A stretch of DNA of 64,000 nt from Citrobacter telavivensis (GCA_009363175.1 CP045205.1:4402001-4466000); one strand, 5' to 3'; shown: positions 8,405 to 18,357, numbered from the stretch's first letter. Made by a program: numbers and translations. Notes: a model not told the origin generated them from the sequence alone.

Positions 8405-11400
8405 TTAGCCCACCGCAGGCGTCGGATCGTCGCCTTTGATCTCGCGTTTAACTTCCGTCACCTCATCGCCCTTCTCATTGCGCAGATGCACTTCAAGCTG
8501 GTTAAAGGCAATATCAATGTTGTTTTCACGGCACAGGCGATCGATAGACCGGTTCAGTTCATCAACCGTATGGCTACGATCGCGCAGTTCGCGCACGTAC
8601 AGACGCAGCTCGTGATCCAGAGTACTGGCGCCGAAGGTGGTGAAGAAGACCGCCGGCTCGGGATCGTGCATCACTTTCGGATGCTCCAGCGCGGCCTGAA
8701 GCAGGACTTTCTTCACTTTATCCAGATCTGAACCGTAAGCCACGCCGAGGCGGATCACCAGACGGGTGGTGGTATCAGACAGCGACCAGTTGATCAGGCG
8801 CTCGGTGACAAACGCCTTGTTCGGGATGATCACCTCTTTGCGATCGAAATCGGTAATGGTGGTCGCACGGATACGGATCTTGCTGACGGTACCAGAGAAC
8901 GTGCCGATCGTTACCGTATCGCCAATCCGCACCGGACGTTCGAACAAAATGATCAGACCCGAGACAAAGTTACCGAAGATCTCCTGCAAGCCGAAACCGA
9001 GACCGACCGATAAGGCCGCCGCCAGCCACTGCAGTTTATCCCACGACACGCCGAGCGAACCGAAGACCGTCATCGCCCCTACGGCAATGATGATGTAGTT
9101 AAGAATTGTGGTGATGGCGTACGACGCCCCCTGACGCATTTTCAGACGCGACAGCACCAGCACTTCCAGCAGACCCGGCAAGTTGCGGATCAATGCCCAG
9201 GCCACCATCGAGGCGATAATGGCAAACAGCAGGCTGCCCATCGTCACGCTTTTCACTACCGCAGCACCCGCTTCGGTGCCGTTGTAGTGCCAGAGCGTGA
9301 TGCTGTCGAGATAGCTGAACACGGTGATCAGATCGGACCAAATTGCCCAGAACATTACCGCGAACAGTGAAACCATCAGCAGCATCGTGATACGCAGCGT
9401 TTGCTGGTTCACCTGCTCCAGCGCGATGGTTGGCTCTTCCTGCGGCTCCGCCCCTTCGGCCCCTTCCTTCACCAGATTCTGACGACGCGCCAGCGCACGA
9501 CGCCAGGCAATACGCCGCGCCGCGACGCTTAACCCGCGCAGCACCGTCTGGTAGAGCAGGTTCCAGATGATGACCAGATAAACGGTCTCAATCCAGCGGC
9601 CCGACAGTCGCAGCGTGGTGTAGAAGTAACCGGTTGCCGTCAGCACCATCAGCGCAATCGGGATGATTGACAGGATAGTGATCGTCACCAGGCGCAGACC
9701 ATGCGACTCTTTATCCCGCCAGCTTTCGCGGCACATCGGCCACACCAGAAACGCAATCAGCAGCAGGTTGAGGAAAATCATCGCCTGCCCCAGCACATCG
9801 TCCATCAGATGCAGTGGAGAAAGTTCAGCCACCACGGACCAGAAGTGCAACGGCAGCAGCGCCAGGCTGATGCGCACAATCTGGCGACGCCAGTGGCTGG
9901 TCAGTTGCGCTGGCATACCGAAATGGCGAATCGCCACCCCGTCTTTTTCGAGCACTTTCCAGCACAGGCCGAAGACCAGCCAGAAGATTGCCAGCTTTTT
10001 ACTGAATGCCCACAGCAGATCGCTGATGTTCAGTTGCATGGTCAGCAAAATCAGGCCGGCGGCCAGGATCAGCAGGCACACCGGCAGCGCGCGGATCAGG
10101 TCGATCAGAATCGCTTTCGGCGTGTTCAACTGGCTGTCATTGCGCAAAGACCCCACTGCAGCAGCGAGTTTCTGTTGATACGCTTTCAGCCACTTCAGAC
10201 GCCAGCGAATCAGCCCGGCAATCAGCAGTAGCGGCAGCCCGGCCAGGAAGGCGATAAACACCGCCGGCCACGCTTTTTCCCAGTTCACCGTAATTTTCAT
10301 CGACTTGAACTGATCTTTCAGCGACTGCGGGAAGGCTTTGATCCAGTCCCAGTCCATTGGCCGGTTACTGTTCACCCAGAAGATTTGCTGGGTCAGGATC
10401 TCTTTCAGGCTTTTCGAGACGCTCATTAACTGCTGCTGATTTATTTGCAGGTTAATGGCCATCATGAGCTGATTACCCAACTGCTTGTTGAGTTGATCCA
10501 GCAGTTCGCGGCGCATATCGACAACCTGCAACAGCGCGTCGTGGACTTCGTCATTCACTTCATTACTGTGGCCTTCTTCCAGCTTGGCCACGAATGCATC
10601 GTTCTGGAACAGCGCGTCACGCTGTTGGTTGACTTCGAACTGCTCCAGACGCAGGTCCGCAATGCGGTTGGTCATATCTGAGAGTTCATCTGCCGACGGC
10701 AGAGTTTGCTGCTGTTGATAGAGAATACGCGACAGCAGCAGGCTGCCTTTCAGCACCGCGATTTGTTCTTTGATGTTGCGTTCGGATTGCAGCGCACGGT
10801 CCAGCCAGTTTTTGACCTTGATGTTCTGCTGCATCAGCGAATTGCCATTTTCCGTCGCAGTGATCAGGCGCTGGCTGAGCTGATGGTTGATTTCCAGTTC
10901 CTGTTTCACCAGCGGATTGGCCTGGATCCGCGCGGTTTCATCCGGCGAAATGGCCTCCTGCGCCGTCTTTTCCGTTAAGGTCAGACGTTTGTTATTCACC
11001 GCCTCCTGCAGTAACTGCAATTGATGCTCAAGCCGGTTGCTGTTTGCGGTGACGTAATCGCGCTGCTTTTGCAGGGTGTCCTGCAACACCGTATTGCCTT
11101 CCAGGCTTTTACGTTGTTGATCGATTTGGGCATTCAGTAGCGTCTGCTGCGCCTGTAAAAGCACCTGCTGAGTGGGCCGCAACGCCGCTTCGCCCACATT
11201 GGTGCCATCCAGTCGGTTACGGATCTGCTGAAGTTGTTGAGAGGCCGTGTACATCGCATTTTGTACACGCTCGGGCTGCGTTTGCAGAGATACCAACTGG
11301 CTGTTATAGGTGGCGAGATCGTTTTGCGCGTTCTGTAAATCATCCAGTACCTGCGCCACGCGCAGTTCTAACTGGCGTAATGAAAGCGTACTGAGCGTCT

Positions 11401-11767
11401 TACGCGTTTCATCATCATTATCCACATCGCTGAGCGCATTCAGGGCTTCTGTCGCCTGACGCATTTTTTCCGGCGCCTGTGCCACGCGCTGACGTAGCTG
11501 AGTCGTCTCGTCTTTCACCCGCTCGATTTTTTCCAGCGTTGCGATGGTCTCGAGAAGATCTTGCTGAACCAGTTTATCCTGCGCGGAAAGGTCTTTCTGC
11601 TTATTGAGCGTATCCAGTTGGCTTTGAACGTCCGCCTTCGACGGCAAATCGCTGTTTGACGACGCGCGGGCAAGCGCCAAAGACTGGCAGGACAGCATCA
11701 AGATGAAAACAGCCACCGTGATGAAAACAAGGTGCTGTACACGTTTATAGAGCTGCAACATAGTCAT
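8405..11767 (-). CDS. mscK: Mechanosensitive channel MscK (KefA)
   Basis: 1120 residues, the E. coli length, taking the start MTMLQLYKRVQH rather than an ATG 15 codons upstream. It is a large MscS-superfamily channel of the inner membrane, gated by tension and external K+. There is an N-terminal signal-like hydrophobic segment ending near ALARA, then a periplasmic domain of about 450 residues rich in coiled coil (KQKDLSAQDKLVQQDL), then several membrane segments, and the MscS pore and cytoplasmic domain at the C-terminus (LSVGLGFGLQEIFGNFVSG; RPVRIGDTVTIG). Convergent with priC-ybaM, same strand as acrR. Confidence 0.96.
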   Translation of the reverse strand: MTMLQLYKRVQHLVFITVAVFILMLSCQSLALARASSNSDLPSKADVQSQLDTLNKQKDLSAQDKLVQQDLLETIATLEKIERVKDETTQLRQRVAQAPEKMRQATEALNALSDVDNDDETRKTLSTLSLRQLELRVAQVLDDLQNAQNDLATYNSQLVSLQTQPERVQNAMYTASQQLQQIRNRLDGTNVGEAALRPTQQVLLQAQQTLLNAQIDQQRKSLEGNTVLQDTLQKQRDYVTANSNRLEHQLQLLQEAVNNKRLTLTEKTAQEAISPDETARIQANPLVKQELEINHQLSQRLITATENGNSLMQQNIKVKNWLDRALQSERNIKEQIAVLKGSLLLSRILYQQQQTLPSADELSDMTNRIADLRLEQFEVNQQRDALFQNDAFVAKLEEGHSNEVNDEVHDALLQVVDMRRELLDQLNKQLGNQLMMAINLQINQQQLMSVSKSLKEILTQQIFWVNSNRPMDWDWIKAFPQSLKDQFKSMKITVNWEKAWPAVFIAFLAGLPLLLIAGLIRWRLKWLKAYQQKLAAAVGSLRNDSQLNTPKAILIDLIRALPVCLLILAAGLILLTMQLNISDLLWAFSKKLAIFWLVFGLCWKVLEKDGVAIRHFGMPAQLTSHWRRQIVRISLALLPLHFWSVVAELSPLHLMDDVLGQAMIFLNLLLIAFLVWPMCRESWRDKESHGLRLVTITILSIIPIALMVLTATGYFYTTLRLSGRWIETVYLVIIWNLLYQTVLRGLSVAARRIAWRRALARRQNLVKEGAEGAEPQEEPTIALEQVNQQTLRITMLLMVSLFAVMFWAIWSDLITVFSYLDSITLWHYNGTEAGAAVVKSVTMGSLLFAIIASMVAWALIRNLPGLLEVLVLSRLKMRQGASYAITTILNYIIIAVGAMTVFGSLGVSWDKLQWLAAALSVGLGFGLQEIFGNFVSGLIILFERPVRIGDTVTIGTFSGTVSKIRIRATTITDFDRKEVIIPNKAFVTERLINWSLSDTTTRLVIRLGVAYGSDLDKVKKVLLQAALEHPKVMHDPEPAVFFTTFGASTLDHELRLYVRELRDRSHTVDELNRSIDRLCRENNIDIAFNQLEVHLRNEKGDEVTEVKREIKGDDPTPAVG

Positions 11768-11886
11768 GTGAATGAAGGTTTCTGAACCGAAAAGACGACC
11801 GAAGATAGTCAACGCGCAAGAATATCACGGCTCTGTCAGACAGAATAGCGGCAGAGAAACCGTCCAGGATAATTCCTGGAGTCGCA

Positions 11887-12540
11887 TCAGGCCGTAGCGT
11901 CAGGCCCTGCCGACCGCAGTGTGGGACAAAATGTTAACATTTCCAGTAACACGGCAACGTAATCCCGCGCTTCTTTTTTGAGATCAAAAGATTGCGGGGC
12001 GAAGAGCCAGTTTTCCATCAGGCCTGAAACCGTGGCGCGCATCATCACCGCCGCCCGGCGCGTAAGCAAATTTTCAGGCAACATTTTTGAATTAATACAA
12101 TGCGTTAATGTTTGTTCGATACGATCATAGCTTTCGAGACAGATGTTTCTTTGCGCTTGCTGAACTATAGTCATTTCTCCCACAAATTCACATTTGTGGA
12201 ATATAATCTCCATCAATAAACGTCGCCGTTCTTCTGTCACGGTAGATTCAAGGAGATGAACGAGTATTTCTCTTAACACTGATAGTGGATCGTCGGGGAA
12301 TTTTGCCTGATACTCAGTCTCAAGCTCACCAATACTGGATTCTGATAGTTCCCAGATTTCACTAAATAAATCCGACTTGTTTTTGAAATGCCAATAGATT
12401 GCACCGCGAGTGACGCCAGCGGCTTTTGCAATCTACGCCAGCGAGGTGGAAGATACCCCTTGCTGTGAGAACAACCGTAGCGCTACATCCAGGATGTGTT
12501 GTCGTGTTTCCTGCGCTTGTTGTTTGGTTTTTCGTGCCAT
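11887..12540 (-). pseudogene. acrR: TetR-family repressor AcrR, interrupted by TAG at codon 36
   Basis: From ATG at 12540 (MARKTKQQAQETRQH) the frame runs to a TAG at 12435-12433, which takes the place of Glu36 of E. coli AcrR (E. coli ...TSLGEIAKAAG; here TSLA-stop-IAKAAG). The same frame then continues, otherwise uninterrupted, to a stop at 11887, giving 217 codons in all with the C-terminal ligand-binding domain preserved (SGLMENWLFAPQSFDLKKEA). The stop falls inside the helix-turn-helix, so the product would be a 35-residue fragment without DNA binding. AcrR normally represses acrAB. One base change (GAG to TAG) explains it. A GTG restart near codon 88 could give only the C-terminal domain. 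A sequencing error or a suppressor tRNA cannot be excluded. Confidence 0.88.
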
Positions 12541-12568
12541 ATGTCGGTGAATTTACAGGTGTTAGATT

Positions 12569-12592
12569 TACATACATTTATGGATGTATGTA
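12569..12592. promoter_or_regulatory. AcrR operator between acrR and acrA
   Basis: The 24-bp near-palindrome TACATACATTTATGGATGTATGTA (split here as TACATACATTTA / TGGATGTATGTA) has one mismatch between its arms and matches the known E. coli AcrR site as I recall it. It lies 29 bp upstream of the acrR start and 90 bp upstream of acrA, so it can control both divergent transcripts. It is intact although acrR itself is broken. Confidence 0.85.
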
Positions 12593-12681
12593 CCATAGCA
12601 CGACGATAATATAAACGCAGCAATGGGTTTGTGGACTTTTGACCATTGATCAATTTGAAATCGGACACTCGAGGTTTACAT

Positions 12682-13875
12682 ATGAACAAAAACAGAGGGT
12701 TTACGCCTCTGGCGGTCGTTCTGATGCTCTCAGGCAGCTTAGCGCTTACAGGATGTGACGACAAACAGGCCCAACAAGGGGGCCAGCAGATGCCAGAAGT
12801 TGGGGTTGTGACGCTCAAAACCGAACCTCTACAGATCACAACTGAACTCCCAGGTCGCACCAGTGCTTTCCGTATTGCGGAAGTTCGCCCTCAGGTGAGC
12901 GGTATTATCCTGAAGCGTAATTTCGAGGAAGGTAGTGATATCGAAGCAGGAGTGTCTCTCTATCAGATTGATCCTGCGACTTATCAAGCCACTTATGAAA
13001 GCGCGAAAGGCGACCTTGCGAAAGCGCAGGCCGCTGCCAACATCGCTCAGGTAACGGTTAACCGTTATAAAAAGCTGCTGGGAACGCAGTACATCAGTCA
13101 ACAAGATTACGATCAGGCGCTGGCCGATGCGCAACAGGCGAATGCCTCCGTGGTTGCCGCGAAAGCCGCGGTCGAAACGGCGCGCATTAACCTGGCATAC
13201 ACCAAAGTGACCTCTCCGATTAGCGGCCGTATTGGTAAATCTGCCGTGACGGAAGGCGCATTGGTGCAGAACGGTCAGGCGACAGCGCTGGCAACCGTGC
13301 AACAGCTCGATCCTATCTATGTTGACGTGACGCAGTCGAGCAACGACTTCTTGCGCCTGAAACAAGAACTGGCTAACGGAACGCTGAAACAGGAAAACGG
13401 CAAGGCGAAAGTCGAGCTGGTGACCAGTGACGGTATCAAATTCCCACAGACCGGTACGCTTGAATTTTCAGACGTAACCGTCGACCAGACCACCGGTTCT
13501 ATCACCATCCGCGCCGTCTTCCCTAACCCGGATCACACCTTACTGCCGGGGATGTTTGTCCGCGCGCGTCTGGAAGAAGGGACCAACCCTACTGCGTTAC
13601 TGGTACCGCAACAAGGCGTAACCCGTACGCCACGTGGTGATGCGACTGCGCTGGTTGTGGGTGCTGATGACAAAGTGGAAACCCGTCAAATCGTTGCCAG
13701 TCAGGCGATTGGCGATAAATGGGTGGTCACTGACGGACTTAAATCTGGCGATCGCGTCATTATCTCTGGTTTGCAAAAAGTTCGCCCTGGCGTGCAGGTA
13801 AAAGCGCAGGAAGTAACATCTGACAATCAACAACAAGCCGCGAACGGTGGCAAGTCAGAGCAAACAAAGTCTTAA
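12682..13875 (+). CDS. acrA: Efflux pump periplasmic adaptor AcrA
   Basis: 397 residues, standard. Membrane-fusion lipoprotein that links AcrB to the outer-membrane channel TolC. MNKNRGFTPLAV was taken as start; the lipobox LALTGC puts the acylated Cys at residue 25. The lipoyl/barrel-sandwich halves (GRTSAFRIAEVRPQVSG; YTKVTSPISGRIGKS) flank the alpha-hairpin (about residues 95-170), followed by the beta-barrel and membrane-proximal domains. acrB follows after 22 bp. Expression should be less repressed than usual because acrR is interrupted. Confidence 0.97.
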   Translation: MNKNRGFTPLAVVLMLSGSLALTGCDDKQAQQGGQQMPEVGVVTLKTEPLQITTELPGRTSAFRIAEVRPQVSGIILKRNFEEGSDIEAGVSLYQIDPATYQATYESAKGDLAKAQAAANIAQVTVNRYKKLLGTQYISQQDYDQALADAQQANASVVAAKAAVETARINLAYTKVTSPISGRIGKSAVTEGALVQNGQATALATVQQLDPIYVDVTQSSNDFLRLKQELANGTLKQENGKAKVELVTSDGIKFPQTGTLEFSDVTVDQTTGSITIRAVFPNPDHTLLPGMFVRARLEEGTNPTALLVPQQGVTRTPRGDATALVVGADDKVETRQIVASQAIGDKWVVTDGLKSGDRVIISGLQKVRPGVQVKAQEVTSDNQQQAANGGKSEQTKS

Positions 13876-13897
13876 CTTAAACAGGAGCCGTTAAGAC

Positions 13898-16800
13898 ATG
13901 GCTAAGTTTTTTATCGATCGCCCTATCTTTGCATGGGTTATCGCCATCATCATCATGCTGGCAGGGGGTCTCGCGATCCTCAAATTGCCGGTGGCGCAGT
14001 ATCCGACGATTGCGCCACCTGCAATCACGATCTCTGCGAGCTATCCTGGTGCTGATGCGAAAACGGTTCAAGATACCGTGACGCAGGTTATCGAACAAAA
14101 TATGAACGGTATCGATAACCTGCTCTATATGTCCTCAACCAGTGACTCTTCAGGTACCGTTCAGATTACGATTACCTTTGACTCCGGTACGGATGCGGAT
14201 ATCGCCCAGGTTCAGGTGCAGAACAAGCTGCAGTTGGCAATGCCGTTACTTCCGCAAGAAGTACAGCAACAGGGCGTGAGCGTTAAGAAATCCTCCAGTA
14301 GCTTCCTGATGGTTATGGGGATGATCAGTACTGACGGCTCAATGACGCAGGAAGATATCGCTGACTATGTCGGTGCAACCGTAAAAGATCCTGTCAGCCG
14401 TACCAGCGGCGTGGGTGACGTCCAGTTGTTCGGTGCCCAATATGCTATGCGCATTTGGATGGATCCGACCGAGCTAAACAAATACCAGTTAACGCCAGTA
14501 GACGTTATTGCGGCAATCAAAGCGCAAAACGCCCAGGTTGCAGCCGGTCAGCTCGGTGGTACGCCACCGGTAAAAGGTCAGCAACTTAACGCCTCCATTA
14601 TTGCTCAGACACGTCTGACCTCGACCGAAGAGTTCGGCAAAATCTTGCTGAAAGTGAATCAGGATGGTTCTCGGGTTCGCCTGAGTGATGTCGCGCGTAT
14701 TGAACTTGGTGGCGAGAGTTATGATGTCATCGCGAAATACAATGGGCAGCCAGCATCCGGTTTGGGGATCAAACTGGCAACAGGTGCAAACGCGCTGGAT
14801 ACGGCAAACGCAGTCCGCGCGACAATCGCGAAACTGGAACCTTTCTTCCCGCACGGTCTGAAAGTCGTTTACCCTTACGATACAACACCTTTCGTTAAAA
14901 TCTCGATTAACGAAGTAGTGAAGACGCTGGTTGAAGCTATCGTACTGGTATTTATTGTTATGTACCTGTTCCTGCAAAACTTCCGCGCAACGCTGATTCC
15001 GACAATCGCCGTTCCGGTCGTTCTGTTAGGCACATTTGCAATACTCGCGGCATTTGGTTTCTCAATAAATACGTTGACCATGTTTGGTATGGTTCTCGCC
15101 ATAGGTCTGTTGGTGGATGACGCCATCGTGGTGGTCGAGAACGTCGAGCGTGTCATGTCCGAAGAGGGGCTACCACCGAAGGAAGCCACGCGAAAATCGA
15201 TGGGCCAGATTCAGGGCGCACTGGTCGGTATCGCGATGGTATTGTCAGCGGTATTTATTCCAATGGCCTTCTTTGGTGGTTCAACCGGGGCCATTTATCG
15301 CCAATTCTCTATTACCATCGTTTCGGCAATGGTGCTTTCTGTTCTGGTGGCGATGATCCTGACGCCCGCGCTTTGTGCCACCATGCTTAAGCCGGTTGCC
15401 AAAGGCGATCATGGAGAAGGCAAAAAAGGCTTCTTCGGCTGGTTTAACCGCATGTTCGATAAGAGCACGCACCACTACACCGACAGCGTAGGCAACATCC
15501 TGCGCAGTACGGGTCGTTACTTGCTGCTGTATCTGATCATCGTGGTCGGCATGGCGTTTCTGTTCGTCCGTCTGCCAAGTTCCTTCCTGCCGGATGAAGA
15601 CCAGGGGGTATTCCTGACCATGGCGCAGCTTCCGGCTGGCGCAACGCAGGAACGTACGCAAAAAGTCCTTGATGAAGTAACGGACTATTATCTGAAGGAC
15701 GAAAAAGCCAACGTTAATTCTGTGTTTACCGTAAACGGCTTTGGATTCTCAGGTCGTGGTCAAAACACCGGTCGTGCTTTTATTTCTCTCAAAAATTGGG
15801 AAGATCGTCCTGGTGAAGAAAACAAAGTGCCCGCCATTGCAGGACGTGCAAGTGCGCACTTTGCCTCCATTAAAGATGCAATGGTGTTTGCCTTTAACTT
15901 GCCAGCAATTGTGGAACTGGGGACCGCTACCGGTTTTGACTTCCAGTTAATTGACCAGGCTAACCTGGGGCATGACAAACTCACGCAGGCACGTAACCAG
16001 TTGTTTGGCGAGATTGCAAAGCATCCCGATCTGTTAGTCGGTGTTCGCCCTAACGGTCTGGAAGATACCCCGCAGTTTAAGATTGATATCGACCAGGAAA
16101 AAGCACAGGCTCTGGGCGTTTCCATTAGCGATATTAATACCACGCTGGGTGCCGCATGGGGCGGAAGCTACGTGAATGACTTTATCGACCGTGGTCGTGT
16201 GAAGAAAGTTTACGTGATGTCCGAAGCGAAATACCGCATGCTGCCAGACGATATTGGTAACTGGTATGTGCGCGGCAGTGATGGTCAGATGGTGCCGTTC
16301 TCCGCATTTTCATCATCTCGTTGGGAGTACGGTTCACCGCGTCTGGAACGCTATAACGGTCTGCCGTCGATGGAGATCTTAGGTCAGGCGGCGCCGGGTA
16401 AGAGTACCGGTGAAGCGATGGCAATGATGGAAGAGTTGGCCAGTAAGCTGCCATCCGGCATCGGCTATGACTGGACGGGGATGTCCTATCAGGAACGCCT
16501 GTCCGGTAACCAGGCCCCTGCCCTGTATGCCATCTCGCTGATCGTCGTCTTCCTGTGTCTGGCGGCGCTGTATGAGAGCTGGTCAATCCCGTTCTCGGTT
16601 ATGCTGGTGGTTCCGCTTGGGGTTATTGGTGCCCTGTTGGCGGCCACTTTCCGCGGACTGACCAACGACGTTTACTTCCAGGTGGGCCTGCTCACAACCA
16701 TTGGGTTATCGGCGAAGAACGCGATATTGATCGTCGAATTCGCCAAAGATCTGATGGATAAAGAGGGCAAAGGCCTGGTAGAGGCAACACTGGAAGCGGT

Positions 16801-17047
16801 ACGTATGCGTTTACGTCCGATCCTGATGACCTCTCTGGCGTTCATTCTGGGCGTTATGCCGTTGGTTATCAGCTCTGGTGCCGGTTCCGGCGCACAGAAC
16901 GCCGTAGGTACAGGCGTAATGGGCGGGATGGTCACCGCGACGGTTCTGGCTATCTTCTTCGTTCCGGTCTTCTTTGTGGTGGTGCGCCGCCGCTTCAGCC
17001 GGAAAAGTGAAGATATTGAGCACAGCCATTCCGTAGAACATCACTGA
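13898..17047 (+). CDS. acrB: Multidrug efflux RND transporter AcrB
   Basis: 1049 residues, the E. coli length. Proton-driven trimeric inner-membrane pump that takes bile salts, dyes, detergents and many antibiotics from the periplasm or membrane and passes them to TolC. The N-terminus MAKFFIDRPIFAWVIAI is the first of 12 membrane segments; the proton-relay aspartates occur in the segment GLLVDDAIVVVENVER (about residues 400-415) and a lysine in TM10 (GLSAKNAILIVEFAK). Two large periplasmic loops hold the porter and docking domains. Forms an operon with acrA and ends at a strong terminator. Confidence 0.97.
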   Translation: MAKFFIDRPIFAWVIAIIIMLAGGLAILKLPVAQYPTIAPPAITISASYPGADAKTVQDTVTQVIEQNMNGIDNLLYMSSTSDSSGTVQITITFDSGTDADIAQVQVQNKLQLAMPLLPQEVQQQGVSVKKSSSSFLMVMGMISTDGSMTQEDIADYVGATVKDPVSRTSGVGDVQLFGAQYAMRIWMDPTELNKYQLTPVDVIAAIKAQNAQVAAGQLGGTPPVKGQQLNASIIAQTRLTSTEEFGKILLKVNQDGSRVRLSDVARIELGGESYDVIAKYNGQPASGLGIKLATGANALDTANAVRATIAKLEPFFPHGLKVVYPYDTTPFVKISINEVVKTLVEAIVLVFIVMYLFLQNFRATLIPTIAVPVVLLGTFAILAAFGFSINTLTMFGMVLAIGLLVDDAIVVVENVERVMSEEGLPPKEATRKSMGQIQGALVGIAMVLSAVFIPMAFFGGSTGAIYRQFSITIVSAMVLSVLVAMILTPALCATMLKPVAKGDHGEGKKGFFGWFNRMFDKSTHHYTDSVGNILRSTGRYLLLYLIIVVGMAFLFVRLPSSFLPDEDQGVFLTMAQLPAGATQERTQKVLDEVTDYYLKDEKANVNSVFTVNGFGFSGRGQNTGRAFISLKNWEDRPGEENKVPAIAGRASAHFASIKDAMVFAFNLPAIVELGTATGFDFQLIDQANLGHDKLTQARNQLFGEIAKHPDLLVGVRPNGLEDTPQFKIDIDQEKAQALGVSISDINTTLGAAWGGSYVNDFIDRGRVKKVYVMSEAKYRMLPDDIGNWYVRGSDGQMVPFSAFSSSRWEYGSPRLERYNGLPSMEILGQAAPGKSTGEAMAMMEELASKLPSGIGYDWTGMSYQERLSGNQAPALYAISLIVVFLCLAALYESWSIPFSVMLVVPLGVIGALLAATFRGLTNDVYFQVGLLTTIGLSAKNAILIVEFAKDLMDKEGKGLVEATLEAVRMRLRPILMTSLAFILGVMPLVISSGAGSGAQNAVGTGVMGGMVTATVLAIFFVPVFFVVVRRRFSRKSEDIEHSHSVEHH

Positions 17048-17060
17048 TACTCACCAGATA

Positions 17061-17087
17061 AAAGGCCGCGCAAGCGGCCTTTTTTTC
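17061..17087 (+). terminator. Terminator of acrAB
   Basis: AAAGGCCGC, loop GCAA, GCGGCCTTT followed by an uninterrupted run of T's; the stem begins 14 bp after the acrB stop codon. Confidence 0.92.
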
Positions 17088-17559
17088 GAATGAAATCAGC
17101 ACAAGGCCTTATTGATACTTTGTTGACTTTTGGTTGCGGGTAATAAAGGTTATAATACACAAGAAGATGAAGGCTATTTCTGGCCATTTGGCTTAGGGCT
17201 TATTCCCGGCTTAATAACTCATTATTAAGACAATTCCTGGGGATAAGTCTGTATCTGGTTTCGCGCCTGGGCGAACAAGGTGGATGGAAAGAGAAGATAA
17301 TCTGATGAATTGCAAAATAATCGCGTAATTATCTCATTCCTGAATGGGCTGGCGACATGCTATAATGGGAAAAATGCACAAACCTTCACATTCTCTCGTA
17401 TTACGTTAATTGTAATTTTTCGTAATATAACGATGAAATCTTTTTTAGAGTAGATTATAGTTAAATCATCAGGCGTCGAAGGCAAGTTCCAGGTCAGTTT
17501 AGTTGTACCCATCCCGAAAGGTGTTCGGTTAGTTCAAGCCACTAAGAAGGGGATGCGTT
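17088..17559 (+). promoter_or_regulatory. Long AT-rich upstream region of tomB-hha with an extended -10 element
   Basis: 472 bp without a recognisable gene on either strand. It contains an extended -10 box TGCTATAAT at 17358-17366, about 190 bp before tomB, and another TATAAT at 17151-17156 whose nearest TTGACT (17123-17128) is badly spaced (22 bp). If transcription begins at either, tomB-hha has a leader of roughly 190-400 nt. The tract is more AT-rich than the neighbouring genes, which fits a nucleoid-protein (H-NS/Hha) target. No RNA gene was recognised. Confidence 0.45.
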
Positions 17560-17934
17560 ATGGATGAATACTCACCCAAAAGACATGATATAGCACAACT
17601 TAAATTTCTTTGTGAAACGCTCTATCACGACTGTCTTGCAAACCTTGAAGAAAGCAATCATGGCTGGGTTAACGACCCAACCTCGGCAATCAACCTTCAA
17701 CTCAACGAACTGATAGAGCATATTGCAACCTTCGCACTTAATTATAAAATTAAGTATAATGAGGACAATAAGCTGATTGAGCAGATTGATGAATATCTGG
17801 ACGACACATTTATGTTGTTCAGCAGTTATGGCATTAATGCGCAGGATCTGCAGAAATGGCGGAAATCCGGTAATCGCTTGTTCCGCTGCTTTGTGAATGC
17901 CACCAGGGCTAATCCTGTTAGTTTGTCTTGTTAA
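17560..17934 (+). CDS. tomB: Hha toxicity modulator TomB
   Basis: 124 residues, standard length (MDEYSPKRHDIAQLKFLCE). TomB (YbaJ) neutralises Hha in an oxygen-dependent way through a conserved cysteine and lowers conjugation and raises biofilm in E. coli. The protein is acidic in the middle and ends in a Cys-containing tail (RLFRCFVNATRANPVSLSC). Starts after a purine-rich AAGAAGGGG. hha follows after 27 bp, so the pair forms an operon. Confidence 0.95.
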   Translation: MDEYSPKRHDIAQLKFLCETLYHDCLANLEESNHGWVNDPTSAINLQLNELIEHIATFALNYKIKYNEDNKLIEQIDEYLDDTFMLFSSYGINAQDLQKWRKSGNRLFRCFVNATRANPVSLSC

Positions 17935-17961
17935 AAACTATTACAATCATAGGTAAGATTT

Positions 17962-18180
17962 ATGTCCGATAAACCATTAACTAAAACTGATTATTTGATG
18001 CGTTTGCGACGCTGTCAGACAATTGACACGCTTGAGCGCGTGATCGAGAAAAATAAATATGAATTGTCTGACAATGAATTGGCTGTATTTTACTCAGCCG
18101 CCGATCACCGTCTTGCAGAATTGACGATGAATAAACTTTACGACAAGATCCCCTCCTCCGTCTGGAAATTCATTCGTTAA
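17962..18180 (+). CDS. hha: Hemolysin expression-modulating protein Hha
   Basis: 72 residues ([43 protein letters not shown], given in parts elsewhere), essentially the E. coli/Salmonella protein. Hha has no DNA-binding domain; it binds the N-terminal dimerisation domain of H-NS and strengthens silencing of AT-rich, horizontally acquired genes. The whole protein is the YmoA/Hha four-helix fold. It is paired with tomB, and the long AT-rich upstream region may be its own target. Confidence 0.96.
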
Positions 18181-18357
18181 TTTGATTACTGTCGCATCAG
18201 GAAATACGGACGTTTTCCTGGGGAACATTTTTCATCCTCACAATAACAATAGAACGACTATTGTGATTTGCGTCACAATACCAATCAGGGAACGTTCCCT
18301 GGCCATCACTGACCTTCTACTGTAGTACCTCACCGGTGAACAGTCAGAGAGCGCAGG

